Source: Streptomyces sp. CB02261 (GTDB lineage Bacteria > Actinomycetota > Actinomycetes > Streptomycetales > Streptomycetaceae). From it: 64,000 nt of DNA. The translations under genes were made by a program, and so were the position numbers. Every line of letters begins with the position of its first letter. Position 1 is the first letter of the stretch. Below the pieces are notes generated by a model. That model saw only the letters and a list, made by a program, of their open reading frames with translations. It did no database searches and was not told the DNA's origin. Positions 61,254 to 64,000 of this stretch are shown here, one piece after another. Where the stretch lies: positions 585,019 to 649,018 of the forward strand of contig NZ_LIVX01000004.1 of NCBI RefSeq assembly GCF_001905665.1, read 5' to 3'.

Positions 61254-62081
61254 ATGACCGTACGCAAGAACCAGGCCACCCTCACCGCCGACGAGAAGCG
61301 GCGCTTCGTCAACGCCCTCCTGGAGCTCAAGCGCTCCGGCCGGTACGACACCTTCGTCACCACGCACAACGCCTTCATCATGAGCGACACCGACAGCGGC
61401 GACCGCGTCGGCCACCGTTCGCCCTCGTTCCTCCCCTGGCACCGGCGCTTCCTCATCGAGTTCGAGCAGGCGCTGCAGTCCGTCGACCCGACCGTCAACC
61501 TCCCCTACTGGGACTGGACGGCCGACCGCACCTCCCGCTCCTCGCTCTGGGCGCCCGACTTCCTCGGCGGCACCGGACGCGCCCGCGACGGCCAGGTCAC
61601 CGACGGCCCCTTCGCCCGCGTCGGCAACCGCTGGACGATCACCGTCCGCGTCGACGGGCGCGACTACCTCCGGCGCGACCTCGGGGCGGGCGGACGCCAG
61701 CTCCCCACCCGCGCCGAGGTGGACTCCGTCCTCGCCATGGAGACCTACGACACCGCCCCCTGGAACAGCTCGTCGGACGGCTTCCGCAACCACCTGGAGG
61801 GATGGCGCGGGGTGAACCTCCACAACCGCGTCCACGTCTGGGTGGGCGGTCAGATGGGCACCGGGGTCTCGCCCAACGACCCGGTGTTCTGGCTGCACCA
61901 CGCCTTCATCGACAAGCTGTGGGCCGACTGGCAGGCCCGCCACCCCCGGTCGACGTACCTGCCGGCCGCGGGCACCGCGAACGTCGTCGACCTCGGCGAC
62001 ACCATGCGCCCGTGGAACGACGTGACCCCGGCGGACATGCTGGACCACACCCGCCACTACACCTTCGACACGGCGGCCTGA
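61254..62081 (+). CDS. melC2: Tyrosinase MelC2
   Basis: 275 residues, the usual size. CuA ligands are in TTHNAFIM, GHRSPSFLPWHRRFL; CuB ligands in NLHNRVHVWVGG and DPVFWLHHAFIDKLW. It oxidises monophenols and diphenols to quinones, giving melanin. No own signal peptide: it rides out with MelC1, whose gene lies 23 bp upstream. Start ATG 61254, AGGAG ten bases upstream. Confidence 0.96.
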   Translation: MTVRKNQATLTADEKRRFVNALLELKRSGRYDTFVTTHNAFIMSDTDSGDRVGHRSPSFLPWHRRFLIEFEQALQSVDPTVNLPYWDWTADRTSRSSLWAPDFLGGTGRARDGQVTDGPFARVGNRWTITVRVDGRDYLRRDLGAGGRQLPTRAEVDSVLAMETYDTAPWNSSSDGFRNHLEGWRGVNLHNRVHVWVGGQMGTGVSPNDPVFWLHHAFIDKLWADWQARHPRSTYLPAAGTANVVDLGDTMRPWNDVTPADMLDHTRHYTFDTAA

Positions 62082-62095
62082 TCCGCCGGGCGGCC

Positions 62096-64000
62096 TCAGG
62101 GCCGCCCGGCGAGCCCGGTGGACCGGGCCAGATACAGCGCGGTGCGGCTGCCCGCCGCCCGCGCCACCCGGTCCGGAGGCCCCGCCGCAACGATCCGGCC
62201 GCCCTCGTCGCCGCCGCCCGGCCCCAGGTCCACGACCCAGTCGGCGGTGGCGACGACGTCCATGTCGTGCTCGACGACGACCACCGAATGCCCCGCGTCC
62301 ACGAGGCCGTGGAGCTGGCGCATCAGGACCTCGACGTCCGCCGGGTGCAGCCCGGTCGTCGGCTCGTCCAGCACGTACAGGGTGGGGGAGCGGTGCGGCC
62401 GCTGGAGCTCGGAGGCGAGCTTGATGCGCTGGGCCTCGCCGCCGGACAGCTCGGTGGCCGGCTGCCCGAGCCGCAGGTACCCGAGGCCCACGTCGAGCAG
62501 GGCACGCAGGCTCCGGGCGGCGGCGGGGGTGTCGTCGAAGAAGGCGGCGGCGGCCTCGACGGTCAGGTCGAGGACCTCGGCGATGGTCAGTCCCCGCAGC
62601 CGCACCTCGAGGGTCTCCGGGTTGTAGCGGGCGCCATGACAGTCGGGGCAGGGGGCGTACGTGCTCGGCAGGAAGAGCAGCTCCACCGAGACGAAGCCCT
62701 CGCCCTGGCAGGTCTCGCAGCGGCCGCCGGTCACGTTGAAGGAGAAGCGGCCCGCCTTGTAGCCGCGCGCCCGTGCCTCCTCGGTCTCCGTGAACAGCTT
62801 CCGCACGACGTCGAACAGACCGGTGTAGGTGGCCAGGTTGGAGCGCGGAGTCCGGCCGATGGGACGCTGATCGACCGTCACGAGACGTTCCACCCCGGCG
62901 ACTTCCTCGGTCAGCGCGCCGACGAGCGTGGACTTCCCGGAGCCGGACACACCCGTGACCGCGGTCAGGACACCGACGGGGAAGGCCGCGTCGACCGCCC
63001 GCAGGTTGTGCCGCGTGACCGGCCCCGTCCGCAGCCACCCGGCCGGCTCCCGCACCTCCCGGCCGGGTGCGGGCGCGCGGTCGAAGAGGAAACGCCGGGT
63101 TGCGGACGCCTCGACCTCCGCGAGGCCGTCCGGCGGGCCGCTGTGCAGCACCCGCCCGCCGTGGACCCCGGCGTGCGGACCTACGTCCACCAGCCAGTCG
63201 GCGTGCCGGATGACATCGAGGTGGTGCTCGACGACGAAGACGGAGTTCCCGGCCGCCTTGAGCCGGTCCAGCACCACGAGCAGGGCCTCCGTGTCGGCCG
63301 GGTGCAGTCCCGCGGACGGCTCGTCGAGGACGTACACGACACCGAAGAGCCCCGAGCGCAGCTGGGTGGCGAGGCGCAGCCGCTGGAGCTCGCCGTTGGA
63401 CAGGGTGGGGGTGGCGCGGTCCAGGCTGAGATAGCCCAGGCCGAGTTCGGTCACCGTCACGATCCGCGCGACCAGATCCGCGGTGAGGACCCGTGCCGTC
63501 TCCGTACCCTCCGCACCCGCCTCCGCGAGGAGTCCGGACAGGGTCGTCAACGGCAGCCCGGCCAGCTCGGCGATGGTCCGGCCCGCGAAGGTCACCGCGA
63601 GCGCCTCGGGCCGCAGCCGCGCGCCGCCGCAGACCGGGCAGGGGGCGCTGGTGAGGAAACGCTCCGCCTTGGTGCGCAGGGTCGGGCTCTTCGAGTCGGA
63701 GAAGGTCCGCAGGACGTACCGCCGTGCGCTCATGTACGTGCCCTGGTAGGGGCGCTGGATGCGGTCGGCGTCCCTGACCGGGTGGACGGTGACGACCGGC
63801 TGCTCCTCCGTGAAGAGGATCCACTCCCGGTCCTTCGCGTCGAGTTCGCGCCACGGCCGGTCGACGTCGTACCCGAGGGTGTCGAGAACGTCCCGCAGGT
63901 TCTTGCCCTGCCAGGCGCCGGGCCAGGCGGCGATCGCACCCTGACGGATCGACAGCTCCGGGTCCGGCACGAGCAGCTCCTCGCTCGTGTCGTGGACCCG
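62096..64000 (-). CDS. UvrA-like ABC ATPase (cut by window end)
   Basis: The frame is open through 64000, so the N-terminus is missing; about 634 residues are present. C-terminal ATPase: GVSGSGKSTLVGAL (Walker A, about base 62930), zinc module CETCQGEG...CPDCHGARYN, signature ELSGGEAQRIKLASELQ and Walker B LYVLDEPTTGLHPADV. The N-terminal ATPase has signature TLSNGELQRLRLATQL and LDEPSAGLHPAD. Total spacing is that of the shorter UvrA paralogues (drug-resistance type, as DrrC/UvrA2) rather than the 1000-residue repair UvrA. It probably handles DNA-bound intercalators; the job here is unknown. Convergent with melC2, 14 bp apart. Confidence 0.9.
   Translation of the reverse strand, partial: RVHDTSEELLVPDPELSIRQGAIAAWPGAWQGKNLRDVLDTLGYDVDRPWRELDAKDREWILFTEEQPVVTVHPVRDADRIQRPYQGTYMSARRYVLRTFSDSKSPTLRTKAERFLTSAPCPVCGGARLRPEALAVTFAGRTIAELAGLPLTTLSGLLAEAGAEGTETARVLTADLVARIVTVTELGLGYLSLDRATPTLSNGELQRLRLATQLRSGLFGVVYVLDEPSAGLHPADTEALLVVLDRLKAAGNSVFVVEHHLDVIRHADWLVDVGPHAGVHGGRVLHSGPPDGLAEVEASATRRFLFDRAPAPGREVREPAGWLRTGPVTRHNLRAVDAAFPVGVLTAVTGVSGSGKSTLVGALTEEVAGVERLVTVDQRPIGRTPRSNLATYTGLFDVVRKLFTETEEARARGYKAGRFSFNVTGGRCETCQGEGFVSVELLFLPSTYAPCPDCHGARYNPETLEVRLRGLTIAEVLDLTVEAAAAFFDDTPAAARSLRALLDVGLGYLRLGQPATELSGGEAQRIKLASELQRPHRSPTLYVLDEPTTGLHPADVEVLMRQLHGLVDAGHSVVVVEHDMDVVATADWVVDLGPGGGDEGGRIVAAGPPDRVARAAGSRTALYLARSTGLAGRP

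Overview
The base composition is very GC-rich with near-total G/C at third codon positions, genes are packed in translationally coupled runs, and the gene content is typical of the genus: a melC tyrosinase operon, class F sortase, DUF574 methyltransferase, DUF6777 lipoprotein, SpoIIE-type phosphatase, Rpf/LysM/M23 cell-wall hydrolase, and two-domain universal stress proteins. The window is chromosomal DNA of a Streptomyces or close relative. I saw no tRNA, rRNA, insertion sequence, prophage or CRISPR array.

Region 1 (1-23.2 kb) is a dormancy/hypoxia-type block whose contents parallel the DosR regulon of Mycobacterium tuberculosis: two P-type cation ATPases, three CBS-BON proteins, cyclic-nucleotide-binding-fold proteins, nicotinate phosphoribosyltransferase, an Acg-like nitroreductase, two universal stress proteins, a flavodoxin, and a convergent DevS/DevR-like pair (GAF-GAF histidine kinase 17337-19073 and LuxR regulator 19079-19765, resembling OsdK/OsdR). 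A K+ channel, a metallo-beta-lactamase RNase-like protein, and a dehydrogenase / HAD mutase / GH65 phosphorylase operon sit among them. Nearly every promoter-bearing gap in this block carries one or two copies of an imperfect palindrome, about GGGNCC-N3/4-GGNCCC, usually 18-21 bp apart. I read these as sites for the local response regulator. Two genes here are broken by frameshifts (20479-20935 and about 22745-23130).

Region 2 (23.3-32.9 kb) is core-like: panD, a small acetyltransferase, an Rpf-LysM-M23 cell-wall hydrolase carrying a TTA codon, a DMT transporter overlapping it antisense, an Fe-S protein, an unusual zinc-ribbon SDR protein, a 56-residue orphan peptide, a lipase-maturation-factor homologue, and a DUF1990-YndJ pair under two TetR-like operators.

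Region 3 (33-45.1 kb) holds a DUF6777 lipoprotein, a PAS-GAF-SpoIIE-HATPase regulator, a wax-ester-synthase/DGAT-type acyltransferase, a Fpg/Nei glycosylase, a LytTR regulator / small membrane protein / acetate-type symporter / LytS kinase cluster, a thioesterase and an ECF sigma factor.

Region 4 (45.3-55.9 kb) is mostly cell-surface and signalling: CapA-like lipoprotein, polysaccharide deacetylase, class F sortase with two signal-peptide/C-terminal-anchor proteins, DUF4239 protein, a proline-rich surface protein, and a DUF574 methyltransferase coupled to an RmdA-like GGDEF-EAL protein.

Region 5 (56.1-64 kb) has a LysR regulator divergent from a three-gene succinate dehydrogenase/fumarate reductase operon, then the melC1-melC2 tyrosinase operon and a UvrA-like ABC ATPase that runs off the right edge. 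Perfect inverted repeats separate several convergent gene pairs and are called as bidirectional terminators.
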